From Mortierella alpina (lineage: Eukaryota > Mortierellomycota > Mortierellomycetes > Mortierellales > Mortierellaceae): a stretch of DNA of 64,000 bases. Under the pieces are notes generated by a model. That model saw only the letters and a list, made by a program, of their open reading frames with translations, did not search any database and had not been told where the DNA came from. Position 1 is the stretch's first letter, and the number at the start of each line of letters is the position of its first letter. A program made the position numbers and the translations under genes. The stretch spans positions 372,001 to 436,000 of the forward strand of contig JANATF010000013.1 of the NCBI GenBank assembly GCA_029449245.1. The letters run 5' to 3'. Shown here piece by piece: positions 46,518 through 59,964 of this stretch.

Positions 46518-49215
46518 ATGACCATGACCACCACCCGGATTCGGCCTGGCAAGCGGTCAACCAATTGGACAGAGTTCTACAAGAACGGCCTGCCCAAGGA
46601 GGTCATTGTCATTGACGACGATACACCGCCTCCGCAGGGCTCGTCCTCGTCTGCGTCCTCGTCCACGTCGTCGGACCACCACCACCAACAGGTCCCAGGC
46701 AGCAGGCGCCATGATCACAGCAGCCATTACGACCACTACCAGCGCTGGTCCTCGCCTCGATCTCATGTGATGCCTCCACCGCCACCAACATCGTATGGTC
46801 TCGCCAGCCACCACTCGCACCCCAGCACCACTGCGTACTATCCCGAGTCGCATGGCCGTGCAGGGTCCCGACGGTCCAACTACAGCCAGAGCTACACCAA
46901 CAGCAACAACAAGAGGCCCCCGTCTACAGGCTCTATGTCTGCAGGATCCAATGGATCATATTCATATCACCCCAACGCCTCCGCCTACTCGGAACACCGC
47001 CCGCATCAGTCTTACTGTCCGCACCCTGGCGGCCAGGATGCCTCACACCACAATCACCCACCGTATGCCTACCCTAGTCCGAACTCCTACTCGTCATCAC
47101 ACCATCGGCCAGCATACCCTCAGGATTCTAGCCCACTGTACCCTAATCACAATGCACCGGCCTACTATCGCCCACTGTCGCCTGCCAGGAAGAGGAGAAG
47201 ATCCAATGCGGACGTCAAATACGTTGCACCCCCTCCACCGCCACTACCCCGAGGAGCACAGGAGAACCACCATGCTTATTCTAACTACCACCCTCCCGCC
47301 AATGGACCCAGCGCTGGCAATATCTCGTCAGCGGCGAACCGAGAGGTATGAAATTAGAGCAAAGATTTCGGGCCGCTTAAATCGTTGAATACGGCGTCCC
47401 GAAACGCTCTTGGATTGACCGTTTTGTTTCGTTTTGTTTGTTTGCTGTAGGCACCAGCAATTATACCCCCATGGGACGACAAGGAAGGCCACTATATTGT
47501 AGTGTCAAACGAGGATCTCACATCACGATGTATGCTGAAAAGTGTTTTTGTGCTATGCGTTCCGGGCGCAGCTCGATTGTATGCAATGCGGACGTAATAA
47601 TATTACATGGTTTGACAATTTTGGGAGTTTCCTTTTTATTTCCTATAGACAAGATAATCCGGCTGTTAGGCCAGGGTACCTTTGGAAAAGTCGTGGAGTG
47701 CTACGATCGTCAAACAGGCAGGCATTGCGCTATCAAAATAATCCGAGCAGTGCAAAAGTATCGGGACGCCAGCAAGATTGAGGCGCGAGTGTTAAATACC
47801 CTCAAGAAGAATGATCCACGCAACGCATAGTAAGGAAAAGAAAAAAAAAACTACGCTGGCCCATAAGCACCTGGTATCATACGCTCTTTAATAATTCTCG
47901 CTCTCTTTTTTTTATTTTTTATCGGTGAATAGTAAATGCTTGCATTTGAAAGAACTTTTCGACCACAAAAATCATGTGTGCATGGTGTTTGAGCTCTTGG
48001 GACAATCGATATACGACTGGCTCAAGGACAACGCCTTTTGTCCTTTTCCAGCGCACCATATCCAGCAGTTCGCCAAACAGCTGTTGACCAGCGTCGCATG
48101 TATGTGTTTTAACCCTCAGTTGAGCAGGACCACGATACGTCACTATGTGACAGGAGCGGACCCTGTGGTTGGATATGGTGTAATGCACTAATACAGTACA
48201 TGGCTTCTTTTTATCATAGTTCTCCACCGCCTACGGTTGATTCACACAGATCTCAAGCCTGAAAATATTCTTCTTGTCAATGGTGTTTATCGGCAATCGC
48301 CATACAAGGTACTTTTGGAGCAGTTATAGCATGGCAGGGCTGAGGCATGACGATCGTTATACTAACGATCGCATCCTTTTTTCATTTTTTTTTAAAGAAT
48401 GGTTCTACAAAGACCAGGCGGGTACTCTTGGATCCAGAGATCAGGCTCATCGATTTTGGAAGTGCGACTTTTCAGGACGAACACCACTCCAGCGTCGTTT
48501 GCACCCGGCATTACCGAGCACCCGAAATTATTCTGGGGCTAGGATGGTCTTACCCTTGTGATATTTGGTCCGTAGGGTGCATCCTCGTCGAGTTCCTGAC
48601 TGGCGAAGCACTCTTTCAAACGCACGACAATCTGGAGCATTTAGCCATGATGGAGGTCGTCTTAGGGGCTATTCCTGACAAGCTAATACGTGCAGCACAG
48701 TAAGAACCAGCAGACCAATCCACTTTTGCAATGATCTGTCAGCAAGTGCTGTTATTCACATCCTTTTCTCTTGGCCACGTGCACCATCACCACCTTTCAT
48801 CCTCTCTTAGCAAAAGCGCGTCCAAGTATTTCGTTCATGGAAGACTGGACTATCCGAACGATGAAACAAAGCGTAATAGTCGGAAATATGTCAAAGCACT
48901 CCGGCCTTTAAAGGTAAAAGGCGATGTGATTTGTCTGTCTCCTGCCCACTCTTGTTGGTCATGTCATGCTCTCCAATTTACATTTAGTACGTGACATTAT
49001 ACTTACATCTATTCTTTTATCCGACTCAGGAATACGTTTCGCCTACGAGTGACGACGTGTTGGATTTGCGGTTCGCTTCTGACTTTGTGGACTTGCTTCG
49101 TAAATTGTTGGCGTACGACCCCAACGAGAGGATTACAGCCTCGCAGGCACTGCGGCATCCCTACTTCGATTACATATTGGATGATTTGGGCCAGGTCGTG
49201 GCCATGAAGAAATAG
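46518..49215 (+). CDS. LAMMER (CLK/Kns1/Lkh1) dual-specificity protein kinase
   Basis: Eight exons: 46518-47345, 47451-47529, 47649-47829, 47933-48099, 48220-48308, 48398-48699, 48811-48913 and 49030-49215, giving 644 aa. A Ser/Tyr/His/Pro-rich N-terminal region of about 275 residues precedes the kinase domain. Visible motifs are [25 protein letters not shown] (ATP loop), CAIKI (Lys332), [39 protein letters not shown] and the hallmark [11 protein letters not shown]. The [10 protein letters not shown] insert and a final [12 protein letters not shown] follow. Such kinases phosphorylate SR splicing factors and respond to nutrients. All seven joins keep phase. The intron before 48398 ends in AAG, the first AG after a perfect TACTAAC. 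Confidence 0.95.
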
Positions 49216-50000
49216 ACGACGAAATAGTTGACGAGAGCACTCGAAGGAGGAAGGAGGCATGAGGAAGGAGGTAGGAGGAAGGAGGTAGGAGGAAAGGAAG
49301 TAAGGAAGGAGGGGGAGGAAGAGAGGGTCGGAGGCGACGACGATACCTACTTCCCTCAAGAGCAGACTCCGTGGACGATATTTCATAATAGAAGAAAGGT
49401 ACATAGGCAATAATGTACGAGCGATTTTGCACCTCGCGGCATATGCTATTTTTTGTCTCCATTGCGCGCAAGTATTTTGATTTTATGCTGAGGAGAAAAG
49501 TAAGGGATAATAGAAAGGAGAGACGATGGATTCAAGTCTGCGGGCTTGAACCATACGAATACGGACATACATCCGTCAAGGATGGCTCATATATTGTTTT
49601 ATGATATTTTTTTTATTCAAAGAAGCTACATCCGTTCTTGACAAAAAAAAACAACCCTCTTGCAATCGGACATGTGTTTTTTTTTTCTATTTTTTTTCTT
49701 TTCTTTTTCTTTCTTCACTCTAAGAACCCGAACTGGGGTGATGTGTCATTACAAAAAAAAAAGTGTGTGCGAACCAAGATATAGCAAAAGTGGTATGAGG
49801 TGGAGAGGCTGGCCGAAGGGAGAGGGTGGGGACGGTGGAGGTGAATATGCATGATGATAAGATTGCATGTCCCTCCTTTCAAAAGAGACGCAAAATCGAG
49901 ATGATAAAAAAGGGCACCTTTTCCTTTCTTCATCCGCATTGTTGGAAAAAGAAAAGAACGGGCAGAGATAGCACAGCAAATGGCGATGTATAGGAGAGGG
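49216..50000. other. 3' region of the kinase gene with purine-rich repeats
   Basis: 49245-49325 is a set of imperfect GGAGGAAGGAGGTA units. Further on, T-rich runs (49676-49710) and short AT-rich stretches give no coding sequence. The minus-strand LIM gene ends at 50001. Confidence 0.55.
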
Positions 50001-53000
50001 TTACACCTTTCCGAAGAAGGTCTTGCGCCGCTCCGCACGGACGTTGCGCGTGCGCTGTATGACCATAATATCCTTCTCGCAGTAAGCCTGGTTTTCAAAG
50101 TTGTAGTAAATGTCCGTCAGCGGCGTCTTGCACTCGATACACGAGAAGCAGCCCGGGTGGAATCTCCATCCCTATAAAACGATAAAACGTCTACATTAGA
50201 AAACGGAATGCACTGATCGCCCATCAAAAGTAATGAAAAAAACAAGAAGCACAATAACGTTTGATTCTTACCTCCATGGTCTGGGCACAAGGGCCTTCAA
50301 TGGGCTGGTCGCAGCTCTTGCAAAGCGAGTTGTTCAGCTTGTGGTAATGCCTCCTGCAGTAAGGAGCATCTCCGTAGACATAGAAGCTCTTATCCGGGAA
50401 CGGCTTTCTACAGGTCTGACATCCAAAGCACGCTGCGTGCCACTTGCCCTGCAACTTGCCATCCTGAGCGCACACAGCCTCCTTCTCAACAGGCAGATTG
50501 CAAGCCCTGCACTTGGGCAAGAACAGCTCCCCAAAGTCCTTCGGACAGTACACGCGACCGTTCTTCTCCACATGTCCCACTGATTGCTGAATGGGCTTCT
50601 TGCATTGGTGGCATGACAAGTGGTGCTCGTGCCAGGCCTGTCCGAGGGCGTAAATGGGTGTCTCGCCCTGGATAGGTGCATCGCATCCTGCACACACTGC
50701 GGCGCGTATGCTTCGTGGAGGTCTCTCTGATCGCTCAGAGCGCAATGATTCCTTCTCAAGATAGCGCTGATAATCCTTCTCGCACAAGAGCCGTCCCTCG
50801 TACTCGTGACCTTGACGAGGCGACTCAATGGGCCTGCGGCAGCGCGCACACTTGAAGCACTCTGGGTGATAGTCGCCATGGGCCATCTTGATCACATCCG
50901 CAACCTCCTGAGGCTGAATGTCGTGTTTGCACCCCTCACAGTGCTGAACGCCTCCACGCCGATTAGTAGACCTGCTTCGGGTGGATGAACGGCCCGAGGT
51001 TGCGGTTGCTGTCCGATCACGGTCGCGTGCGCGCTCACGCCCCTCGCCACGTTCTGCTCGTTCGCGCTCGCTCCTCTCGCTGCGTTGTCCACGATCGCTG
51101 CGGTCGCGATCGCCGCGTTCCGCTCGGTCGCCCTTCTCACTGCGGTGCTCTCGCTCTCCACGATCGCGCTCACTCCTCTCGCCACGGTGCTCGCGTTCAC
51201 CACGCTCACGCTCACGGTCACGGTCACTGCGCTCGCTACGTTCACGTCCTGAGCGATAGCTTCGAATCGAGTCCGATCCGCTGGCGACCTTGGGCAGACC
51301 AGGTGTCGGTGGTGGAGAGCCCCCGAGTTCTCGGCTGCGGAGACTGCTGCTGCTGCCACCCTCGGGTAGGTTGGGTCGAGATCGGGAGCGATGGGCCGAT
51401 GCTGGACGCGTAGAATCGCGAGATGATGTTGGGAGGACGTTGATTTCCTGAATCAAATCGTCCATCAAGGCATCAAATTGGTCCCCGCTGGGCTTTCGCG
51501 TTGGCGCTGAACGGCCTTTTTAATGAATAGAGATGAGATATATTGTTATTTTTTTCAGCTCGACGACGATTAGCAATCACTGGAATTTTGAAAAGATGTT
51601 CAGTAAACATACCACGTGTCGGTACAGGCGAAGTCGCATCTGGAGGTGTAGGAGGCCTATAAGGCTGCTGTTTTGAGGCCGAGAGGGCATCGACTGAACG
51701 AATATCCTCTGGAGAAATTGGAGGCGAAGGCGTCTTGTACGCCGAGGAAGGATCCTGGCGACCCGATCGAGCTCCTTTCTCTCGTTCTCGCTCCCGCGGG
51801 CGATCATGATCACGCTCACGTTCGTCTGGGTCTGCATATCTGGATCGATCTCTATCTGAACGGTCTCCATGGCCAGAACGCTCGGAGCGGGCAGAACGGA
51901 CTGATCTCTCCGAACGCTCCGACAAAACTGTATTGGATCGCTCGCGGTGCTGTAAGCTTCTTTCTGCTGAAGCTGACGATCCTGAAGATCCTGAGCGGTT
52001 GAATCCATTGGAGATAGAAGGTGGTGAGGTGTCGTACTCATTGCCATATTGCTGCTGTCGGCCACCATTGGGCTTTTCCTTCTCCCATTCCCGATCGCGA
52101 TCTCGTCCGTATGCGTCCAGTCCATTGATGCCCAGACCCTGCGCTGAAGCTATCGAGGGGCTTCGTGCATTCGATTTTTGGGGCAGAGCGGGTTGCTGTG
52201 AAGCCCTGATGGAGTTTGGACTGGTGGCGAGCTGGCTGGCGGAGTCCATCACAGGTGTCTTGGCTCGGCCGGGAATCGGTGATGGCGAGGCAGATCCGCC
52301 ATTCATGTATCGGTTCTCGTCCAGAGGCGTCCTTGATCTGGAGGGTTGCTGCTGCTGTTGTTGTTGGTGATGCTGGAATCGATCTTCCAAAGGTGTCTTC
52401 GGGAAATAATCGTTCTGCTCTCGCTGGTAGTGCGAACTCGCACCGTTCGAAAGAACCTGTCGGTCGTAGCTGGGAGCAGTCGGGGTTGTTGGCGAGACGG
52501 ATAGTGGTGAGCCCGAGAGGGTATTACTATTATTGTTATAATTGGTGCTGTTGGGAGCAGCGCCAGGGGGGGACGATGCCGCCGATACCGCAGACTTGTT
52601 CTTCTTCGCATACTTTTCCAAGAAAGGAAGTGAGGGGCGCGGCGATGCTGTGGAGGGGCGTCCGGGCGAGATGGGCGAACTGCCGTAGCCTCCAACTCCT
52701 GGCGAGACTGGCGTGGGTGCGTTGATGGGAATTGGAGGTGGTTTATGTCCTGGTCTGTATGCGCCCGAGGACACTCCGCTGGAGGGCGTGTCTGCATAGA
52801 GAAGAAAGGAAGAAAAAGAAACATTCGCAACTGTCAGCACACCAGAAGATGCAGAGCCTTGCAGAGGTACCCGTGTAGGTACGTTGACAAAAATAACCGT
52901 AAATAATGCCAAGGGGTTGAGTGGACACGGATGCTGAGCCAACTTACCGTTCCTGGAAGGAGTGCGTGGGGGTTGTGACGAAGCTTCGGCCCGGGCTGTT

Positions 53001-54204
53001 TTGTCGACCACGGTGTGAACAATGAGTACAATGGAACAAGGGAGGGCAACGGAGAGGGGGATAAGAGCCAACGGTGTGGAATGGTCAAGGGGACGAATAT
53101 CATGCCCGAGGAATAACGCAAAGTGCCATAAGGGGAATGAGAGCAAGGGGTGCGGGTGAGGTGACAAAGAGACATAGGCAAAGAAACATAACAACAAGGT
53201 TAGTATTTGATCGGTTCTCATCATCATCTGGGCATCGGCGGCACTCGATCTGACCCCGCTCGTGGTCCTTTGCTCCTGGAAGGAATCATCCCGATCCGCT
53301 TCAGTGCATCATCTGTGCGATGTGTGTGTGATGGGTGCGGTTTGTATGAGGGTGCTTTGTAGAACACTCATCCTCTCTCCTTTGCCTTCGTTTTTCTATT
53401 CTCTCAATCACACACATACACACTCTCTCTCTTTCTCATCTCGCACTTTCGCTTTTCCTGGCACCCTCTCTCTTTTTCTTCCACTCTTCGCTCTCGGCTC
53501 TCTACGACTCCCTGCCACGCTCTCCTCATTTGTCGCACACCTAATCTTGGGTGGTCCGTTTCCAAGTTGGTTCTACCCGTGCGAGACAGGCTGTGTTTCA
53601 TCCGTGCAGAACGCGCTTCCAGGACGGCCGTCAGTGCTGAAGCCCTCCTATTCGTTGCCGAGTTTCTGTTCAGTTTCTGCGTATGCCGCTGTCCAGTCTC
53701 CGCTTTTTTTTTTTTTGGCGTGTCGCGGTGTGAGTTTGGTGCGTGCCTTATTCAAGGGACTGTACCCATCCACGCACAAAATAGACTATTGTACTCCACG
53801 GCCTTTAAAAAAAGAAAGAGTCAAGTGTTCATGTGTCGCACGACTGAGCCCTTTAGGTTCTTGCAGGAGAGACAATAAAAAAAAAACTCGTGCTGCAGGT
53901 GGGTGGGGGTGGGGCGAGGGGGATTCATATGCGTCTTCTTTTTTCTTTTCTTGAACTTCCCAACAGCATATGCTGACAAAGGTGGGTTTGAGAAGCCAAC
54001 AATAGGAATCACAAAATACAGAACATAGGGTGGCCTTTGGGGAGTGAACTTACGCTTTGCTAGTGGAATCACGGGGAGGGCAGGCATGGGGGGTGCAGAC
54101 GAGCAGACATGCTCGCCGAGAAGTCGAAACTCGACATCATGTCCACAGTCAGAGCAGCGGATGACCGGCAGGATCTGGGATAGGCGTGGATCCTTAACGC
54201 TCAT
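50001..54204 (-). CDS. Paxillin-like LIM-domain protein
   Basis: Five exons on the minus strand: 54204-54054, 52995-52948, 52791-51613, 51506-50272 and 50171-50001, giving 927 aa. The N-terminus carries a small C-X2-C-X11-H-X-C knuckle (CSDCGHDVEFRLLGEHVC). A long Ser/Pro/Gln-rich region comes next, then two Arg/Asp/Glu/Ser repeat tracts (RDRERERGERE type). Four LIM domains end the protein, starting at CEGCKHDI, CAGCDAPI, CRACNLPV and CKSCDQPI. The last LIM is split by the final intron and resumes GWRFHPGCFSCIECK. Fungal paxillin-like proteins (Pxl1) link Rho signalling, myosin and polarised growth or septation; that role is inferred. Exon 4 may begin at 51506 (CAG) or 51515 (AAG), a 9-nt in-frame choice. 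Intron 1 is 1058 nt. Confidence 0.88.
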
Positions 54205-57011
54205 TTCCTGGTCGAGAGGTGTTCACTCTGGTTTCCCTTGTTGAAGCCCAGCTGTGGTTTGGTGGGTTCGTTTTCAGAGGTCGTTCTTTTTGAACAAGAC
54301 TGGAGCTGGTTGAGGTGGAAGCGAGATGACAGAAAGAGTAGAAGAAGGTGGGTAGAGGAGAAAGTGACAATGACGAAAAAAAAGAAAGAGCACCAAGACT
54401 GGAGAGGAAAGATGAGACGAGGGATGAAAAGAAAAAGAGGGGATGAGCAGCGACGAGAATTATTATAAAAGGTGTTGAGAGCACTACGCTAAATAGGATG
54501 TTATTTGTCAAAGTGCTTGCAGAGAGTGTTGACGAGCCAGCGAAAGAGAGGTACAGAGAGGAACGAGAGAGAAAGAGCGGCAGGGCCGGCCAGAAAGACA
54601 CATAAGCCTTGCTGCTCATTCGCTATTGCCGTTGTTGTCTTGCCTCTGCCTGAATGAGAAGCAGAAAGAGCGATGGCAGCAACGACAGAAGGAATGAGGG
54701 GTCGAAAGCATAACGGCAAGAGTGTTCCTCGGAAACGCACACCTCAGGGGTGCGGGACACTTGCTAATTTTATGGCGTCTTGATTCGTTGTCGCATCGAC
54801 CCAATCGAGGGCCTTCTCTGCCCTTGCGAAAATGAACTCAATCCCTGCGGCAAAGCAATCGTAAGCAAACCATTGTGCTTTTGGTGTATTTTATTGAGTA
54901 CGACACCATGCGACATCAGGGCAAGACATGTAGGCGCGGGTACAAGCCTAAAAAAAAACATGGCGTCTCTGCTAGGCTTATGAGAAACTTGTATTGTATC
55001 TCTCTGCATGACAACAGAGTCTACCACAGTACACAGTATCTCCAGCCCATCACACTCCAGCTGCGGTTCGTTTTGGTAATTACACTCCTTGCAACGGGAT
55101 GGAGGCCCGCCGTAGAATAATAAAGGGATTGCAAAGCAAGGAGGGTCAAGAACAAACTGCAAACAACGACAACAATGCTAAGTCGTGGGACGTTCATTCT
55201 CAGAAAAAGGGAGGAGAGGTCCTGGCCGGCTTGCAACATCGAGAGCTGCCCTGACTAACATAAATGGCCATTGAGACCTACTTGACTCGACGGAGATGGC
55301 CTCACTGGTGCACAGTCTTTTATCTCGCTGCTCAGCGATGAAAGACTACAAACAACAATACGCAGCTCGATCTTCGGAATTAGAATCTCAGACAAGATTG
55401 ATGCGCTCCATACATCTACAGCGGTCAACCGCCATGGAGATGCACAAAAGGCATGCGCACTGTCAAGACACAATAAAGTGAAAGGAAGGGACGCGATACC
55501 TATTTTTATGAGACTCGACAAGATTGGTGCTCATGAAAAAGAACCGGCAATTGCTTGGCTCTCAAAAAAAAAATAGTGGTACGCAACCTTTAGAGAGGTT
55601 AGATATATCCCTCTGTAGGCCATGATTTGAGGCCACGGTCCTCGGATTGTTGAGCATGGATGATGCGGCTTTGTAACGAGCTCATTACTTTAACGGCTGA
55701 TTAACTGGATGGCCGAATAAGAGAGGTTTTACTGGGGACAGGGACTGAGAGGCATATAGATATGACCCCTTCAGGTTCCGGTTTGTTATCAACCGTAGAT
55801 GGTGCAACGCAGGTGCAAAAGTGCCTAAAGCCTGATGTAGTATAAAGCACCACAGACTCTTGCGTCCTTTGTCAGAAAACCAATTTCGCACAGACCAGCC
55901 AGTGGGCAGCTTCACTTTGTTGTAGGATATATACAGGTGATCAACGATCTTATACTATACCTCCTCCAGACTGCAGACAGCACTACAGTACCCGTCGGTG
56001 TACCGACATCTTAGAAGTCACAGTATGGCTCGTATCACCTCCATCTATCTGTCAGCCTCCCGCCGTCCCTTCACCCTCCTCAATCAGTCTGCCATTCCTA
56101 TCATAGACCCACAACTCACTCATAGACTGAGTCTACCACCAACTTGAATCCATCGCGTACCTCTACTGAGAGAGCCCGCCACTAAAGAGCTGCCCTATCA
56201 ATTGCATTGTGCTGTGCGTGGATGAATCTCATGCCTCTCTATACCTGTTGTCAGCATTGCTATACTAGGGAGGTTTGAAGGACGGTTGATCAAGTGTCCC
56301 GGATGCGGCTAGGGCTCAAATAAGATCCACAACTCCGCTACCAATCTTGCCATTACAGTGTAGACGCTCATCAGAGAGCACTAATGGCTATCTTGGCTGA
56401 CGCGAGAACTTCTAAGCGACGGCAACCGAGCCCATAAAGGCAATGATCTCCGGTTTACAAACGCGAGGATTTTTAACATTATGGAGTTTACTATTCTATC
56501 TTTGAGTAGGAGGAGATCGGTTGTTGATATGCCTCTTAGAGTCCATCCCTTTCGGTCGTATGGGTTTCTGCTGTGTGCATACTCCCACTTAGCTAAATTA
56601 CATTCATCAACAAGTAATGTACACATCGTGCCTAGGATTAGCCAACTTATGTTGTATCAACTTAATCAAAGGTCCAATCGGTACACGTAGCACTATGGGG
56701 AAATCATCTGCCTTTAATGAGGTGCTGGTGTTGATACACGGGTACGTTGACCAGCCTACGTGGAGTTGTGCTTGTATCGGTGATGTAGGATGATCTTGAG
56801 TTTGCACTGCTGCATTGTCAAGCACGGTCCTCGACATGGTCTCAATGGTGGCGAGGACGCGACAAAGGGAGATTAAAAAAACGCCATTGTGACTGTAGTA
56901 TATGGCGCCACTTGGATCGATGATGTGCCTCACAGTCTCACACCACTCATAAAATTGCCTTTCGCCAGAGCACCATTCTTCATTCTTTCTTCATTGACCT
57001 CCCCTAGCATC
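54205..57011. other. Gene-poor region
   Basis: About 2.8 kb with no supported gene. 54205-54700 is the upstream region of the LIM gene (CT-rich on its sense strand). 54770-56880 has scattered short frames on both strands without domains, plus patches of mixed composition that could be decayed sequence. 56880-57011 is probably leader of the cysteine synthase gene. Confidence 0.45.
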
Positions 57012-58769
57012 ATGTTCAGGAAAGGACTCGCCACTCTCTCTAGTCGCGGATATTCGACGAAGCCTCTTATCTCGGCCGCCAAGGTACGACTGGAAAAAAA
57101 AAAAGAAAAAGACCAAGTCTCAATGAGCAATGCCAACGGTCTTTTCAGGAACAGTTTCGACCGATTGACATGAACTGGCCTCGACATATGTGCCAAAGCT
57201 CCTAGACCCAGGTTCTCCTCAGTCTTACTAACCTCCCTCCGCTCATTGTCTCTGATGCACGTACTCTTATCAGGCCGTAGATGGCTTCGTGGGAGCTCTC
57301 GGAAACACTCCCTTGGTAGGGCTTCTCAATATGATCTTGTGGGAGCGCTGTTTGAATCGCATCATAGCACACCATCGGTTATTTAACAGCTCACCCCTCG
57401 CTAGATCCGTCTTAACCACCTGAGCAAGGAGACTGGAAGCAATATCTATGCCAAGGCCGAGTTCATGAACCCTGGTGGATCTGTCAAGGATCGTGCCGCA
57501 CTCTACGTTGTCAAGGATGCAGAAGAAAAAGGTAAGGGGGCGAAGAAAGTAGAGCAGATTGATCCCAATGAAAACAGAATATTCCCACGACCGTCAGTTT
57601 CTTTTCTTACTATGCTTTCTACTTTCTAGGACTTATCAAACCTGGTGGAACCATTGTCGAAGGAACAGCGGGCAACACTGGAATCGGTCTTGCCCATGTG
57701 TGCAGAGCCAAGGGCTACAAGTGCGTGATCTATATGCCCAACACCCAAAGCCAAGAAAAGATCGACCTCCTGCGCATGCTCGGTACGTTAACAGGAATCA
57801 CAGCCAACCACCTACGGGGCAACTCGGAGTTACTTCGGTTAGAGCGGGGGAGCTGGGCGCTGCGCACAATTAGGGGTCATCCCTTTGCTAACCCAACCTT
57901 GTTTCATTCCGCGCCACACATTAACACTTCCTCCTCTCCCTCTTTCATTTTTCTTCAGGCGCCGAGGTCTACCCTGTCCCCGCGGTTGCCTTCGAGAACC
58001 CTGAAAACTATAACCACCAGGCCGCTCGCCATGCAAAGTCTCTGGACAACGCTGTCTGGACCAACCAATTTGATAACACTGCCAACCGCCGCGCCCACAT
58101 CGAGACGACTGGTCCCGAGATCTGGCAGCAGTTGGACGGCAAGGTTGACGGATTCACGTGCGCTACTGGTACCGGTGGTACGCTTGCCGGCACCGCCCGG
58201 TTCCTGAAGGACAAGAGCCAGGGCAAGATCAAGATCTTCTTGGCAGATCCCCCAGGCAGTGTCTTGTTCAAGTACATCAAGAGCGGAGGCACTCTTATTG
58301 AGCGAGGTGGCAGCTCCATCACTGAGGGTATGTATACTCGCTACTGTATAGTATATGGGACCCCCCCCCTCCTCCCCTCCATTGTCCTGACAGAGCACAC
58401 TGACCTAACACTATATGTTTTCATTGATGTTCACAAAAAGGTATCGGTCAGGGACGTGTCACCGACAACTTGAAGCCCGATCTGGATCTGATTGATGATG
58501 CACTTCAGATCCCCGATGCCGACTCACTGCACATGGTTTACCGTCTCCTGGACGAGGAAGGTATCTACGTTGGCGCCTCCTCGGCACTCAACGTGGTGGC
58601 TGCGGTTGAAATGGCCAAGAAGCTGGGGCCAGGAAAGAACATTGTCACCATCTTATGCGACGGCGCTTATCGATACCAGTCTCGACTCTTTAGCAAGAAG
58701 TGGATCGAGTCCAAGGGTCTGACCGATGCGATCCCTGAGCACTTGAAGAAATATGCTACATTGGAATAG
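57012..58769 (+). CDS. Cysteine synthase (O-acetylserine sulfhydrylase), mitochondrial type
   Basis: Six exons: 57012-57083, 57274-57315, 57405-57531, 57630-57782, 57959-58327 and 58441-58769, giving 363 aa. The first exon is just a targeting peptide ([18 protein letters not shown]). The PLP-fold type II enzyme follows: [15 protein letters not shown], the PLP lysine 66 in [11 protein letters not shown], the substrate loop [12 protein letters not shown], the phosphate-binding [15 protein letters not shown], and a C-terminal [11 protein letters not shown]. It combines O-acetylserine and sulfide into cysteine. The mitochondrial signal and overall pattern resemble the Mcy1/cys-17 group. All introns are forced by phase. 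The last one ends AAAAG rather than CAG or TAG, at the first AG after CTAAC. Confidence 0.95.
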
Positions 58770-58978
58770 AGTGGCGCTTTTAGAAGTGATTGAGTGTGAA
58801 TAGATTAAGAATATCAAAAAGCAAGTCGGAATCTTGAAAGGACGCAAAGTATCAAAGGAAGGTTGCTTTATTTTTGTGAGCTTCATGCTTATGTTCTTTG
58901 TCAAAAATGGGATTATAATCTAAAATGGTGTGTGCGTTGTTGGGCCAAACAGGTCAAGTACTTTGTCCCCAAGTCCAA
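58770..58978. other. Convergent 3' regions of cysteine synthase and Mog1 genes
   Basis: Short AT-rich interval of 209 nt with no gene. Confidence 0.5.
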
Positions 58979-59964
58979 CTAGTTTCCTGCTCCAAAGATT
59001 CCCCATTCCCTGACCTGGAAGGATCCGATCAAATTCCTGAACCAAACCTCAGCCTCTTGGATGCTTCCTTCGTGCGCAACCTGCTTTGAAGAACTCGTCT
59101 CCGAGATATGAAGTGGTACGTTGTACGAGATCACAATATCGGTCCCATGGCGAGGCAAACGGAACACCACCATCATGATCTGCACCAGATTTCGAGCATC
59201 CATCTGTGCCATGGCCGGATGCTGCAATTGCTCCTCTTGTTGACGTTGGCGCTCATTAAACTTTGCAATACGCTGTTGGCCCAGGAGGAGATAGATCTTG
59301 GTATCGGCACTTCAAGGCGGACGAAATTCCAAAAATGATAAGATGGCCCCCGACATGAGATAGGGTTAGTGAGATGGTCCCTATTGATCCGGTTCTTTGC
59401 TTTCAATCCTTACCATGTGCCAATGTTCATATTTGCTGTACGTACGGCCAGGTTGGGAGCTCGGCGTTGTTGAGAATAGACACGCTCTGGACGGTGGAGG
59501 CGTCCTCTGCGTCATTGTCCTCGGCCAACTGTTGAAAATGAAAGCTACATTCAACACACAGTAACAATAGAAAAAAAAGATTCGGCATTAGTTTTCAAGG
59601 GTGGTGTACGGCGTTCAAAGTACACCTCCAGAGGTGCGAAGGAAAACCGTATTAATGCCTTCATCTTACGTCGCACAGGCTTCATCCGATGCCTCAGCTG
59701 CCAGCTCCAAGATCTCGACGATCACGCTCTGATCCTCATCCACGTTCACAAAGACTTCTTGGTGGTCAGGAACTTCTCGCACATTGCTAGTGAAGGATAT
59801 AGAGGGTGTTTATTGATTAGGCAAAGCAAAGTATTATAGGGGAGGTGGGGGCGGTCCTTTAGAATACAGCCGTGGACGCGAGTCAAGTACCAGATATTCT
59901 CAAACTTGCGGGGGAGGCTCATAGTAATGGCGCCGCCATAGAGTTCCTGCTGAGGTGCTTCCAT
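58979..59964 (-). CDS. MOG1: Ran-binding nuclear import factor Mog1
   Basis: Four exons on the minus strand: 59964-59891, 59786-59670, 59544-59446 and 59309-58979, giving 206 aa. The start MEAPQQELYGGAITMSLPRK is the classic Mog1 opening (ELYGGAI). It is followed by REVPDHQEVFVNVDEDQSVI and VEILELAAEASDEA, then FHFQQLAEDND, an ELPTWPADTKIYLLLGQQR strand region, and a C-terminal part with VQIMMVVFRLPRHGTDIVIS. Mog1 binds Ran and helps nucleotide exchange and nuclear transport. Introns 1 and 2 have normal TAG acceptors. The third ends in TTGAAG, which is forced because the upstream frame has a stop. The Gln-rich insert (QRQQEEQLQ) near residue 120 is longer than in yeast relatives as I recall them. 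Confidence 0.9.

Noticed and set aside
50892-51413. Arg/Ser-rich open frames on the + strand
   Set aside because: They are antisense to the Arg/Asp/Glu/Ser repeat of the LIM protein; the RS-like look comes from the repeat.
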